64,000 bases of DNA from Solenopsis invicta (GCF_016802725.1 NC_052668.1:26282501-26346500); one strand, 5' to 3'. Counted from the first letter of the stretch, positions 43,773-56,634 are shown. Program-made: numbers and translations. The notes: generated by a model not told the origin, from the letters alone.

Positions 43773-46061
43773 TAAAGAAAAGTGATACGAAATTAGAGTA
43801 AAGAAATAATTAATAAAAATTTCAGAATCCTATCTCTCTTTTAATACAAAAAATAGGATATTAATCGAAAAAATAGGAAGTTAATAATGACTACTCGGTA
43901 CTACTAGTGTTAGAAGGCTTAATTGAGTAAACTGCAGTAGTGTCAAAATTATTATTGCGCAATTCGAATCTCTTCGCGTATTAATTTCAGTTCTATTTCA
44001 TCCGCATTCCTTTTCTTTCTGTTTTAGACATGTACAAAATGAAAACGTTAAAAAAACATCTCTATCGTGTCTGTTCAATTTTTCAATCGTCGGCCCTATC
44101 GTGGAACAATAAAAGCTACGGGCCACATCGATCCCTCGACGCGCGGTGCGTTCGTCAAACATCCCGCGTTTCCCAATCCACGATCCGTTACCATTTATGT
44201 AAAAAGTGGGGCCTGAGTTCTACTCGGGGAGAAAATCAAAGCAGATACAACGGAGAGTCTTTATCCGAGCATCCGTCGCCGGATTACTTACCGGACGTGT
44301 AGTCGCGCGCCGTTGAACCCCCGGACTCGTTGCGTTATTACCATAATAGAGTCGAGAGACGAGGGTGGGACGTCGGAAGCTACAAAGCTCCGCGTCTAAC
44401 TGCGTACCGTCCGTAAGTGGATACGGACGACGTGGGTCAGCCGCTTGGCCGCGAGTCCGCGAGCACCGTTAAACTCAAAACTACCCCATAAAAGCTGCTC
44501 TCCGCGAGTGCTCGGAACTCCGTTCCGAATTGCCATAATTTTACGCAGAATATTATAATACTTATACTCCCACCCCGCGCGCGTGAGCTTGACTGCCGCT
44601 TGAATGACGATGCGCACCGGCAAATTTTGTTTACGATTCGCTCGCATTCATCTTCCATTACTTCGCGGAAAGCGAAACTTCTCTTTCTCATTCTCTCTCT
44701 CTCTGAAATTACAACGTTGCAATGATAAGACCTTGGCAGGACGCGATAATACGCTGGGAGAAAAATCGAGCGCCTCATTCTTCTCCCGAGAAAAGAGTAA
44801 CGGCGCCGCTTAGAGCGACATTTGTGAAAGTTGGAGCGAGTCCATTATTTTTTATATTGTGACAAGAGACTGTAACTCGGAATCGCGATAAACTCTGCAC
44901 GTGCCATTAAGTGCATCGTAAAGCGCGGAACTGTCCATTAAAACCTCCAAGATTGAATTGATTAAATGAGCTGAAGTGCCGTTGTGTGTCGCGCCCACTG
45001 GCGTTTCATCATTGCTTATTCCTTTTAACAATATTTTTCACTTATGATAATTCCAGTATATACCGCACCCACGTGAACTTTAAAGTATGAAGTATCATGT
45101 TTCACTATTAATTTAGGAGGCAAAAAAAGTTGCGCTTCTAATGTCATGGGTCCACTGGATCCTTATTTTTCAAAGATTATTAAAATAAAACTCGTCAACC
45201 TTAAAAGTACCTTTATTACATTTTTATGGTGTCTGTACTCTCATCCATCTAAATCAAAACTAATAATAATTAGTATTGCATTATTTTTATTTAAAGTTTG
45301 AATCTTTTATCTTATATTGTTTTACTCTTTTACATATCCGTACTCAGATTAAATTTTAGAAATTTTTTCATGTAATTTTTGTAATTAACAGAAAATTCAC
45401 ACAAATAGGCAACTAACAGTGACAATAACTGGCAGCAATAAATATTTTGACGTTTTGAGAATGACCTCGAACATAGCGAGATAATATCGATTTTGGCAAC
45501 AAAAGTCAACAGAACACGATAGTAGACAGACACATTGTAATTCGATTTCACAATAAAGTGTTGATCTCATTGAGATTAATTACGAGATTTTAATTCGTAA
45601 ATATTTCCAATTTATTATCAAAATAATATTATAGATATTATTATTTATGAAGCTCTTGTATTTTAACATTTCTTTACGTAGAAAATATTGCAATTTATAA
45701 TTCACAGTAAGATGCTTTTCCATACAAAATCTTACAAACACTATCAAAACAAAGAGCTGAAACAGATATTCATATATTATATTATTATATTATAATGTTA
45801 ATAAATTATTTTGTTATTATAACTGATTTCTAATTATTGCATTCAACCTACATTTACCGTATTTTGTATGCTATTCTTTTTGTTACAAATCAAGTATCAA
45901 AAATTTTGAAAATTACAAAAATTTTAATATTTAATCACACACATTTTAGACTTCATAAGATTTGCTTTTTTTTTAATTTTTAATAATTCTTAATGTTTAA
46001 AAAACCATTATCTTTAATACATATTAACATAAAGTTATTGTAAAAAAAACATTGTTTTACT
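43773..46061. other. spacer downstream of the GR block, no gene
   Basis: CpG-rich at about 44,080-44,990 with unsupported frames on both strands. At about 45,300-45,560 lies a block that recurs downstream of the next GR loci (about 49,990-50,250, 54,715-54,915 and 58,500-58,760), for example GTAATTAACAGAAAATTCAC and AGCGAGATAATATCGAT. Its 74-codon minus-strand frame in this copy is broken in the others, so the block is probably non-coding (3' flank or distal UTR). Confidence 0.5.
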
Positions 46062-47498
46062 TTAAAATGTTAAGTAATATATTCGGCATAAAGTCTTTAA
46101 AAATTTAATCGACTCTTTGGTTGGCTTATAAAATTGAATGAGAATTAGTAAATGAGTGACGATAACTCCAACGAACTGAAAAATAAGTTTACATTATTTA
46201 ATTGCTTCAATAGATACTATTTACACTGCAATTAGAAAGCTAAATATAATAAGACAAATTAAATGTATACTCACATAAATAAACAGAGAATTGTTTATTT
46301 CCAAGAAGTTGCAGGCTGTAAATGCTACTCGATACTGTTGTAGTTGAATCGAAAAATCATTGATCTCATTTCTGACATAGTCTTCGTTCAGGTTTTTGCA
46401 TTTTAATAGAAATCCATATATAATTATGCCGGTTTTTTCGGATTCTTGACGCGCGAGTGTGCAAATCCAGCACTTTGCACCAAATTGGATGATATACAGA
46501 GTACATTCAATATTTATAATTATCATGCTGAAGTAGTTTTTTTGCATGAGATGCATGTAGGCGATGAATAATGTAGTTATGACTGCGGTAATACAGTTCA
46601 TCAAGCAGAGGAAAAGTTGAACGCCGTGAATATCGTTTACCATGACTATGAGGTCACAAATACCTAGATGACGACTACGATATCATTGCAATCTCTATGT
46701 TGTATTGAACTAAATCTAATGGCATGTACGTACATTCATGTTGCAATATGACGGAAGATATAATTTTCGGAGGAACTTACCATTATGAAATTCCCTGATG
46801 CGTCTTATCTGGAGCGCTATGCGTTGCGCGTTCGATAACTCATCCAATTGGCTGATCAATTTATTTATCATCTGAAATCTGTAATAGAACACATAGACGA
46901 CGATGTCGAAGACGAAGCTATTGATCAGTAACTGGGCTAACGTGTAGTAAAATAACACGTCCCACCAGTTTGAAAAAAAGGAATGTGATTGCGTATAGCA
47001 ATCATACACGCTGCATATAATCGGGTACAAAGGAAAATAAGCGAAAACTACGAGAATTGCTATCGTTTCTACGTATTTCACTGGCTGGTCATCCATGGAT
47101 ATTTCCCTCTTAATCTTCTGATCGAGTTTCTTCATTCTGTTTATCAGCTCCGACCACTTGTTGTACTGACTGATCCCATAATAAATGTAGTAATACATCG
47201 CCATATAACTAGTCACGCCGTCTATACAATACATGAACGAAAATATATTGGTGATTACATCGAAAAAGGATAATATCTCTTGGTCGTATATAAGGGAAAT
47301 TATCACAAACGCCAAGCTAATGGAACATATAGCCAAGTGAACAATACGTATGATTATCGTTACAACTTTGGGACACTTTCGCGGATGTGCAATTCCAACG
47401 CCCAGAAGCCAGGAGATGTACGATATTGGATGCAGGATGTGCTCTATCGAGGGCTCTATCGAACTATTTTCAACTTGCACTTGTGTCGTTTCCTCCAT
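46062..47498 (-). CDS. gustatory receptor, complete, three exons
   Basis: Exons: 46,781-47,498 (ATG; ends CATAATG before GTAAGT), 46,275-46,663 (after CATCTAG; 389 nt; ends before GTGAGT) and 46,062-46,175 (after TTTTTCAG; stop TAA). The product is 406 residues. Opening SIEHILHPISYISWLLGVGI; likely TM1-TM4 in exon 1, TM5-TM6 in exon 2 (MVNDIHGVQLFL...CWICTLARQESE), TM7 in exon 3 with THLLILIQF instead of the canonical TYhhhhhQF. The N terminus has a short internal duplication (SSIEPSIEH) absent from the next gene. It has the longest C terminus of the set (about 22 residues after QF). No disabling change. Predicted tastant-gated channel; ligand unknown. Confidence 0.92.
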
Positions 47499-47650
47499 TT
47501 AGTCCTCGTAGATTCTTGCTAATCCACTCAGGTGAGTATGACTACTGACTGTATTAAAGCTTCCCGCAAAGCAGAACTCACTGAAACTGCACCTTAGATT
47601 ATCTCGAAATAGCTCGGCTTAGCTCCCTCTTTTTTATTACACAGGACGCA

Positions 47651-47685
47651 CATGCGTAGTATGTTAGGATGCAATCGCGTTTGGC
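47651..47685 (-). promoter_or_regulatory. conserved GR upstream block
   Basis: CATGCGT and GATGCAATCGCGTTTGGC (47,668-47,685), about 155-185 bp before the ATG; the same arrangement as upstream of the GR genes at 5.7 and 52.2 kb. Confidence 0.4.
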
Positions 47686-48689
47686 TTATTTCAAGGTTTT
47701 CACAATTTGAAAATGAAGTTGGGATTACCGCATTATTTTTTTCATACCATTTGATTATTAATATTTTACAAACAAATGAAAAACATTTTTTCCCTCACGA
47801 TGATAACACATTTTTTGTGGTTTCTGTTGAATAACAATATGTACGTTACTCATTAAATAAATTCAATGAGAATAAAAAGAATATACTATAAACAATATTT
47901 ATTTAAGATTAATATTTACAAACATTATTATAAGTGCTACAATTAATTTTATATTTTTTGGACATCATCGAGTGCATTTCTATCGGTTACTATGTATAAA
48001 AATTTTTCAAAATCTCAAAACACTCCTCTTTTTACCTCTTCCGAAAAATGTTTGCAACGGGAAAGTTCTTTGTGCGGCCAAAGTATTGTAATATATTAAT
48101 AGTTAGTTTTTATATGAATAGCGTTGAGTCGAATTTTGATTTGGATATCAATGACTCATATTCATATTTAACATTTGCCCTTGTAATCAATAATCATTTT
48201 GAAAAAGTATTGTATATTATTTCCATTCTAATTAATATCTCAATGTCTGTTCTTTTAGTATTGAGAAATTGTTTCTCTAAATTATTTAAAAACAGAACTG
48301 GATTCTGAAAGCAAAATTGAAACGCATTACATGCGAGTAAGGTACTTTTGAAATTCTTAGAAAAAACATTATTTCTGTACCAGAATATTAAAACATTCTT
48401 TTTACTTATTTTTCACGTTATTAGATTTTTCGTTTATCCCTTATTGGACATTATTCATTTTGATGTAGTCGATAAATTTTGCTTTTCGAATAATTAAAAA
48501 TTTCTGAATTTCTTTTAAAGTTTTATTTATAAAATTTCCAACTTTTATAATAATTAATTTATCATATAAGAAACAACAATAGTATTATGACAATTAATAA
48601 TAATGCTCTAAATGCAGCGGCACTTTGATGACTTAATAACAATGTCGAAAGTACTTATGTCTTTGAATTGTTGATCATTATTAATAGAA

Positions 48690-49590
48690 GGGAAGAGTGC
48701 AATATGATATTTACAACTTTTTATTGAATAATTTTGTTAATATTCAATAGTTTATATTAAAACTTGAACGATTATATTTGTTAAAATATTAATTTAATAG
48801 ATTTTTGATTCAAAGTAGTAAAATATTTATATTTATTTAGAACGTAATTTACAAAAAAATGTGATGCATAGTAATCGGTGGAAGAGAAAAGATGGTGGTA
48901 ATATGACTAGCTCATAAATAAATTTTAAAAATTGATTTAGTTAGAAATCACTGTATTTTATTACAAAATTATATATTTTTAACTTTTTACTGTTTAGAAT
49001 TTCCTTGATTTAGAACTCCTATGTTCAGAAACATTAGAAATATCCTTAAAGATATTATTTTATTCCTATTTAACGTTAAACAATAAGAACAAAGTGATTT
49101 TTTATAATATTTTTAAAGGTAGCCATCTAAAGTAACAATCGATTTAGCGAAGAAATATTTTGATATGAAAATTTTACTTAAGAAATCATTTCAACAAAAT
49201 CCTACGTTATTGAACTTTGCAGTACTCGAAATGTGAACAGTCGAATAAAAGTTAAATAGGAAAAAAAACGCTCAAGTGTACATACATTCGTGTAATAATA
49301 CATTTAAGTTTAAAAATAATTAAGAAGTATGTATAATTAAGAAAGAGTAATAAGGTGTATCTTGAAAAATTATATCTTATCACTTACAGTTTAAAAATGC
49401 TCTTAAGTAAAAATACCTTATAACAATTGTTTCCTTTGACATGTAGGCATTAAAAAATGATAGATCACTAAGTAATGCTATAGGCACTCTTTAGAATTCG
49501 TCACCTATTAACGGAGAGAATAGGAGTAGCCATAATGTCTACAGTAGGCATAATATCTCTTTCTTCTTTAGTATTAGCATATGCACCCGG
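48690..49590 (+). repeat. dispersed repeat A, GR spacer copy 1
   Basis: Same motif order as 26,105-26,960, including GAAGAGAAAAGATGGTGGTAATATG and an AGAGAATAGGAGTAGCCATAATG block. It continues into TTAGTATTAGCATATGCACCCGG, which the other GR spacer copies also carry. Confidence 0.75.
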
Positions 49591-50434
49591 TTTAATAAAC
49601 TCCTTTCAACAAATGTATTTAAATTTAAGAAGCCATTGTTATTAACATACATTTGTTCCCAAACTGAAAACACAAAAGACTTGAAATTGTATATTCATGA
49701 AATTTTGAATAAAGAAAAGCTCGGAAATATTAATGATGGTGATAAGAAGGTATCTTAATTTGAAAATTTCTTTGCTTATTAATTTGTGGTAATTATAATG
49801 CCACGATTCTTCGAAAACTGCGATATTGTTTGCAGATATTTAGACATGCGCAAGCATATATACATTACACGCTATGTTACTCATATGTTACATATACACA
49901 CGACATCTGAATAAGTTGGATCTTTAAGCTCACAAGTCTTCCCTATAACTTTCAATCTGTCGAACGTTTTTTGCTATTTTTTTGAATTTTTTATCACATA
50001 ACGTTACGCTCTTTTACATTTCCGTTTTCAAATTAAATTCTAGAAATCTTTTCTTGTAATTTTTGCAATTAACAAAAAATTCACACAAATAAGCAACTAA
50101 CAGTGACAGTAACTTGCGGTAGAAAATATTTTGATATTTCGAGAATGATCTTGAACAAAGCGAGATAATATCGATTTAGGGATCGAAAGTCAACAAAACA
50201 CGACAGTAGACAGACAAATTGTAATTTGATTTTACAATAAAGTTAATCTAATTTAGAGATGTTAATTCGTTGACATTTCAACAATATATTATCAAAACAT
50301 TTTTATAGAATTATTCATCAAGCAGCTCCAGACCGTCCATTTTGACATTTTCTTATGCAAAAAATATTGCATAATTCACAGGAAGGTGCTCCTTAGTATA
50401 AAATCTTGTGCAGGCAATCCAAACAATAAACTGA

Positions 50435-50435
50435 A

Positions 50436-50482
<47 letters not shown>
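50435..50482. repeat. (AC)n(TA)n microsatellite
   Basis: AC tract running directly into a TA tract. Confidence 0.97.
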
Positions 50483-50488
<6 letters not shown>

Positions 50489-50801
50489 TATTATAATATT
50501 AATAAATTAATTTGTTATTAAGTTATGATTGATTTCTAATTAATGGATTCAATTTACATTTGCCGTATTTTGTGTGCTATTTTTTGTTACAAATCAAGCA
50601 TCAAAGATTTTTAAAATTATAAAAATTTTGATACGCAATTACCATTTAAGACTTTATGAGATTCATTTATTTTAATTATCAACTTTTAATATTCAAAAAA
50701 ACAATTGTCGTTAAAACACAATATACACTAAGTATAGAAAAAAGCATTGTCCTTTACCTCAAAATATTTAGTAACATATTCACGCTGTAGCATTTAAAAA
50801 T

Positions 50802-52188
50802 TTAATCAACTTTATATGCTTTATAAAATTGAATAAGGAATATTAAATGAGTGACGGTAATTCCGACGAACTGAAAAATATGTTTACATCATTTAATTGC
50901 TTCAGTAGATACTATTTACACTGCAATTAAAAAGCTAGTTTTAAAAATTATAATAAAATAAATAAAATATGTACTCACACCAAGAAATAACGAATTGGTA
51001 ATGTTGAAGAAACCGTAGGCTGTAAATGCTACTTTATGCTGTTGAAGCTGAATCGCAAAACCATTGACTTCGTTTTCGATATAGTCTCCGTTTAGATTTT
51101 TGCAATTTAATAGAAATCCATATATAATTATGCCTGATCTTTCGGATTCTTGACGCGCAAGTGTGCAAATCCAGCACTTTACACAGAATTGTATGACATA
51201 CAAAATACATTCAATATTTTGAATTATCATTTTATAGTAATTTTTTTGCAGCAAAAACTCGTAGGCGCTGAACAATACAGTTAGGACTGTGATGATGCAG
51301 TTCATTAACCAGAGGAAAAGTTGAACGCCGTAAATATCATTTACCGCGACGATGAGATCACAAATACCTAGATAACGACTACGATATCATTGCAATCGAT
51401 ATCGTTGCTATGTTGTATTGAATTATATCTAAGAGCATGTATTCACATTTATACTGCAATAATACAAAAAATATAAATAATTTTTGGAGAAACTTACCAT
51501 TATGAAATTTTCTGATGCGTCTAATCTGGAGCACTATACGTTGTGCATCCGAGAACACATTCAATTGGCCGATTAATTTATTTATTGTTTGAAATCTGTA
51601 ATAGAGCACATAGACGACAACGTCGAAGAAAAAGCTATTCATTAACACCTGGGCCAATATGTAGTAATAAAACATGTTCCATTTTATAAAAAAGGACTGT
51701 GATTTTGTAAAGTAATTATGCACGATGAGTATAATCGGGTACAAAGGAAAGCAAACAAAAACTGCGAGAATTGCTGTCGCTTCTACGTATTTTATTGGTT
51801 GGTCATCCATGGATATTTCTCTCTTTATCTTCTGATCGAGTTTCTTCATTTTATCCATCAGCTGCGACCACTGGTCATACTGACTGACACCATAATAAAT
51901 GTAGTAATACATTGACATATAACCAAGCAACCATTTTATACAGAATATGAAAGCAAATACATCAGAGAGTATCATAAATATCTTGTAGTACATGAAGACA
52001 CGTATCGTATACACCAAGCTAATGGAACACAGAGCCCAGTGAACGATACGTATGATAATCGTTACTCCTTTGGGACACTTTCGCGGATGTGCAATGCCGA
52101 CGCCCAAGAACCAAGCGAAGTACGATATGGGGCGCAAGATGTGCTCTATCGAACTATTTTCAACTTGCACTTGTGTCGTTTCCTCCAT
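50802..52188 (-). CDS. gustatory receptor, complete, three exons
   Basis: Exons: 51,498-52,188 (ATG; ends before GTAAGT), 50,979-51,367 (after ATCTAG; ends before GTGAGT) and 50,802-50,870 (after TTTTTCAG; stop TAA). The product is 382 residues. Opening SIEHILRPISYFAWFLGVGI; exon 2 starts GICDLIVAVNDIYG and keeps CWICTLARQESERSG; TM7 signature THLIFLIQF. Exon lengths match the 46-kb gene apart from small indels, and about 200 bp upstream of the ATG is nearly identical to that gene, so the pair is a recent duplication. No disabling change. Exon 1 could be read past the donor for some 40 codons, but the paralogue comparison fixes the splice site. Confidence 0.92.
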
Positions 52189-52339
52189 TTAGTCCTCGTA
52201 CATTTTGCTAATTCATTTAAGTGAGTATGATTACTGACTGCATTAAAGCTTCTCGCAAAGCAAAACTCACTGAAACTGCACCTTAAATTATCTCGAAATA
52301 GCTCGGCTTAGCTCCCTCTTTTTTATTACACAGGACGCA

Positions 52340-52374
52340 CATGCGTAGTATGTTAGGATGCAATCGCGTTTGGC
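52340..52374 (-). promoter_or_regulatory. conserved GR upstream block
   Basis: CATGCGT and GATGCAATCGCGTTTGGC (52,357-52,374), about 155-185 bp before the ATG; identical to the block upstream of the 46-kb gene. Confidence 0.4.
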
Positions 52375-52452
52375 TTATTTCAAGGTTTTCACAATTTGAA
52401 AATGAAGTTGGGATTACCGCATTATTTTTTTCATACCATTTGATTATTAATA

Positions 52453-52579
52453 CAGCCATTGACAAAATTATTAGGCACCCTTGCTTTTTGATAACATTTA
52501 TAAAGACAATGTTATTTATTTCCTTTATTTGAAAAAATTGTAAAATAAATAGGGTGCTTAATAATTTTGTCAATGGCTG
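52453..52579. mobile_element. 127-bp Tc1/mariner-type MITE with TA target duplication
   Basis: The ends CAGCCATTGACAAAATTATT and the inverse AATAATTTTGTCAATGGCTG form a TIR of about 28 bp with one mismatch, flanked by TA on both sides. The paralogous spacer of the 46-kb gene reads TTAATATTTTACAAAC at the same point with a single TA, which is the empty site. The core is AT-rich and non-coding. Confidence 0.95.
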
Positions 52580-52581
52580 TA

Positions 52582-55250
52582 TTTTACAAACAAATTAAAA
52601 ACATTTTTTCTCTCCCGAAGATAACATTTTCTTGCAGTTTCTGTTGAATAACAATATATACGTTACTCATTAAATAAATTCAATGAGAATAAAAAGAATA
52701 TACTACAAACAATATTTATTTAATATTTACAAACATTATTATGAGTGCTACAATTAATTTTATATTTTACGGACATCATCGAGTATATTCCTATCGGTTA
52801 CTATGTATAGAAATTTCTCAAAATTTCAAAGCACTCTTCTTTTTATCTCTTCCAAAAAATGTTTACAATGGGGAAAGTTCTTTGTGCGGCCAAAGTATTG
52901 TAATATATAAATAGTTAGTTTTTATATGAATAGCATTGAGTCGAATTTTGATTCGGACATTAATGCTATTCATAGTTATTCGTATTTAATATTCGTATTT
53001 AATATTTGCCCTTATAAACAATAATCATTTTGAAAAAGTATTGTATATTATTTCTATTCTAAATTAATATTTCAATGTTCTTTTAGTATTAAGAAATTGT
53101 TTATCTAAATTATTAAACTGGATTCTAAAAGCAAAATTGAAACGCACTACATGCGAGTAAGGTACCGTTGAGATTCTTGGAAAGAACATTATTTCTGTAC
53201 CAGAATATTAAAACATTTTTTTACTTATTTTTCATTGTATTAGATTTTTTTGTTTGTCCTTTATTGAACATTGTTCATTTTGATGTACTCGATTAATTTT
53301 ACTTTTTGAATAATTTAAAATTCCTGAATTTTTTTAAAGCTTTATTTACAAAATTTCCAACTTTTATAATAGTTAAATTATCACTTATGTCTTTGAATTG
53401 TTGTTCATTATAAATAGAAAGGAAAAGTGCAATATGATATTTATTACAACTTTTTATTGAATAATTTTGCTAATAATCAATATTTTATATTAAAACTTGA
53501 ACAATTATATTCGTTAAAGTATTAATTTAACAGATTTTAGATTCAAAGTAGTAAAATATTTATTACTTAAGACGTAAATTATAAAAATGTGATGCACAGT
53601 AATCGGGGGAAGAGAAAACGTCGTGATAATTTTAATAGCCCACAAATAAATTTTAAAAATTGATTTAGTTAAAAAACACTGTATTTTATTACAAAATTAT
53701 ACATTTTTAACTTTTATTGTTTAGTATTTTCTTGATTTAGAACTCCTATGTTCAGAAACATTAGAGATATCCTTAGAGATATTATTTTATCCCTATTAAA
53801 CATTAAACAAGAAGAATATAGTGATATTTATAATATTTCTAAACGTACCCATCTAAAGTAACAATCGATTTATCGAAGAAATATTTCGATATGAAAATTT
53901 TACTTAAAAACTTATTTCAACAAAATTCTACTTTATTGAACTTTGCATTACTCGAAATGTGTACAGTCGAATAAAAGTTAAATAACAGAAAAAGAAACAC
54001 TCAAGTGTACATACATTCGTATGACAATACATTTAAGTTTAAAAACAATTAAGAAGTATGTATAATTAAGTGATAAAATGTATCTTAAAGAAGTTAAAAA
54101 ATGACTTATAATAATTGTCTGTTATTGTATACGAGCGTATAATGTGTATGTGAGTACCAATGAAAAATCAAAGATTACTAACTAATTCCATAGTCACTGG
54201 TTAAAATTCGTCACTTAAGAACAGAAATAGTAGAAATAGCAATAGTATTCATAGTAGGCATAATACCTCTTTTTTCTCTAGTATTAGCACATGCATCCGG
54301 TTTGACTACAAATGTATTTAAATTTAAGAAACCATTGTTATTAATATACATTTATTATTTTTCTAAACTGAAAACGCAAAAGACGTTGAAATTGTAAGTT
54401 TATGAACTTTTGAACAAAGGAATGGTCGGAAATGGCGAAATATTAATGACGAAGATGATGATAAGAAGGTATCTTAAGTTAATTATATTAACTTCTTTGC
54501 TTATTGACATTTAACAATTATGATGGATTTCGACAATTGTTCGAAAGCTGCGATATTGCTTACAGACATTTGGACAATTGTACGCATACATACATCACTC
54601 ACTATATTACTCACACGTTAGATATACGCACGATATTTGAATCATATGTTTAAGCTCACAAGTCTTTTTTATACCTTTCAATCTGTCAAATATTTTTTAC
54701 TATTTTTTGGAATCTTTTATTAGATTCTAGAAATTCTTTCTTGTAATTTTTGTAATTAACAGAAAGTTCACACAAATAGGCAACTAACAATAAAAGTAAT
54801 TTGTAGAAAATATTTTAATTTTTCGAGGGCAATCTCGACCAAAGCGAGATAACATCGAGAACGAAAGTCGATAGATATGATAGTAGATAGACACATTGTA
54901 ATTCGATTTCACAATAAAGTGTTAATCTTATTCAGATTAATCGCGAGATGTTAATTCGTCGACATTTCCAATTCAATAACAAGATAATTTTATAAATTAA
55001 TTATTAAACAGTTCTTGTATTTTGATATTTTCTCATGCAGAAAATATTTCAACTTATCTTTCACAGCTTTTCCGTATAAAATCTTGTGAGAAAATGGCCC
55101 AAACAAAAAGCTGAAACAAACATATAATGTTAATAAACTACTTCGTTATTAAATTATGACTGATTTCTAATTATTGAACTGTTCTTTACCTCAAAATATG
55201 TAGTAATATATTCACGCCGCACGTGCTGTAGCATTCAAAAATTTACTCGA
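52582..55250. other. GR spacer 2 with repeat A
   Basis: Paralogous to spacer 1: AAACATTTTTTCTCTC..., GGAAAGTTCTTTGTGCGGCCAAAG, repeat A (about 53,410-54,300) and the downstream block (about 54,715-54,915). No gene beyond the flanking receptors. Confidence 0.6.
53410..54300 (+). repeat. dispersed repeat A, GR spacer copy 2
   Basis: Same landmarks as spacer copy 1, ending with TTAGTATTAGCACATGCATCCGG. Confidence 0.75.
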
Positions 55251-56634
55251 TTATTTCGATGGTTTATAAAATTGAATGAGGAATATTACATGAGTGACGA
55301 TTATTCCGACGAACTGAAAAATAAAATTTACGTCATGTAATTGGTTCAAGATAGATACTATTTACACTGCAATTAAAAAGCTAATTTTGAAAATTATGTT
55401 AAAATAAGTTAAGTGTATACTTACACCAATGAATAGAGAATTGTTAATTTCGAAGAAATTGGAAGCTGTAAATACTACTCCATGCTGTTGAAGCTGAGTT
55501 GCAAAATCATTGACCTCGTTTCTGACACAGTCTCCGTTTTGATTTTTGCAATTTAATAGAAATCTATATATAATTATACCGGACCTTTCGGATTCTTCAC
55601 GCGCAAGTGTGCAAATCCAGCACTTTACACCGAATTGTATGACATATAGTATACATACAATATTTTCATTTATCATGTAATAATATTTTCCTGGTATGAA
55701 ATACGCGTAGGCGATGAATAATGTAATTAAAACTTTGGTAATGCAATTCATTAAGCAGAGGAAAAGTTGAACGCCGTGAATATCGTTTACCATGTTGATG
55801 AGATCACAAATACCTAGATAACAACGTTGACATCATTGCAATCTTTATGTTGTATTGAATTATATCTAAGAGCATGTATTCACATTCATATTGCAAAAAT
55901 ACAGAAGATGTAATTTTCGAAGAAACTTACCATTATGAAACTCTCTGATGCGTCTAATCTGGAGCGTTGTGCGTTGCGCATCCGATAACTCATCCAATTG
56001 GCTGATCAATTTATTTATTGTTTGAAATCTGTAATAGAGCACATAGACGACAATGTCGAAGAGCTATTGATCAACACCTGGGCTACCATGTAATAGAATA
56101 ACATGTTCAAGTGTACAACAAAGAAGTGTGATTTTGTAAAGTAAGCGTACAGGATGCGTATAATCGGATACAAAGGAAAGCAAGCAAAAGCTGCGAGAAT
56201 TGCTGTCGCTTGTAGGTATTTTACTGGCTGATCATCAATGGACATTTCCTTTTTAATCTTCTGATCCAGCTTTTTCATTCTGTTCATCAGCCGCGGCCAC
56301 TTGTTATACTGACTGATCCCGTAACAAATGTAGTAATACATCGACACATAGCTAATCACAATGTCCATATAGCACATGAACGCAAATATATTGCTTACTA
56401 CATTTAAATAGGAGGATAATATCCCATAGTATGGGATGTTATAATATATCTCAGACGCCAAACTGATGGAACACAAAGCCAAATGAACAATACGTATTAT
56501 TATCGTTGCAACTTTGGGACACTTTCGCGGATGTGCAATGCCGACGCCCAAGAACCAAGAGATGTACGATATTGGGCGTAAGATGTGCTCTATCGAGGGC
56601 GAATTATCTACATCTTGCACATTGTTTTCTTCAT
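55251..56634 (-). pseudogene. gustatory receptor pseudogene, two 4-bp deletions in exon 1
   Basis: Exon positions follow the family: exon 1 about 55,931-56,634, exon 2 55,425-55,813 (389 nt, open), exon 3 55,251-55,313 (THVIFLIQF, stop TAA). Exon 1 has two frame breaks relative to its neighbours. A 4-bp loss just after the start (about 56,620) puts the ancestral ATG at 56,634 out of frame, with a TAG eight codons on. A second 4-bp loss at about 56,060, in the TM4 segment that reads SFVFDIVVYV elsewhere, shifts the frame to a stop within about 15 codons. The rest is open and splice sites are intact, so inactivation looks recent. Retained motifs: SIEHILRPISYISWFLGVGI, MVNDIHGVQLFL. Confidence 0.9.

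Larger units (their letters stand above)
47686..50801. other. GR spacer 1 with repeat A and a 3'-flank block
   Basis: From the upstream side of the 46-kb gene to the end of the next gene. It contains about 200 bp nearly identical to the region above 52.4 kb, dispersed repeat A (about 48,690-49,590) and the conserved downstream block (about 49,990-50,250). An (AC)n(TA)n microsatellite lies at 50,435-50,482. The short plus-strand frames, repeated in the next spacer, are chance frames in duplicated DNA. Confidence 0.6.

Noticed and set aside
45330..45551. Minus-strand 73-codon frame in the GR downstream block
   Set aside because: The corresponding frames at 50.0 and 54.8 kb are broken by indels and stops, so it is not conserved as protein.
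47652..47834. Plus-strand 60-codon frame repeated at 52,341-52,532
   Set aside because: Identical only because the GR upstream region was duplicated. It is interrupted by a MITE in one copy and has no domain.
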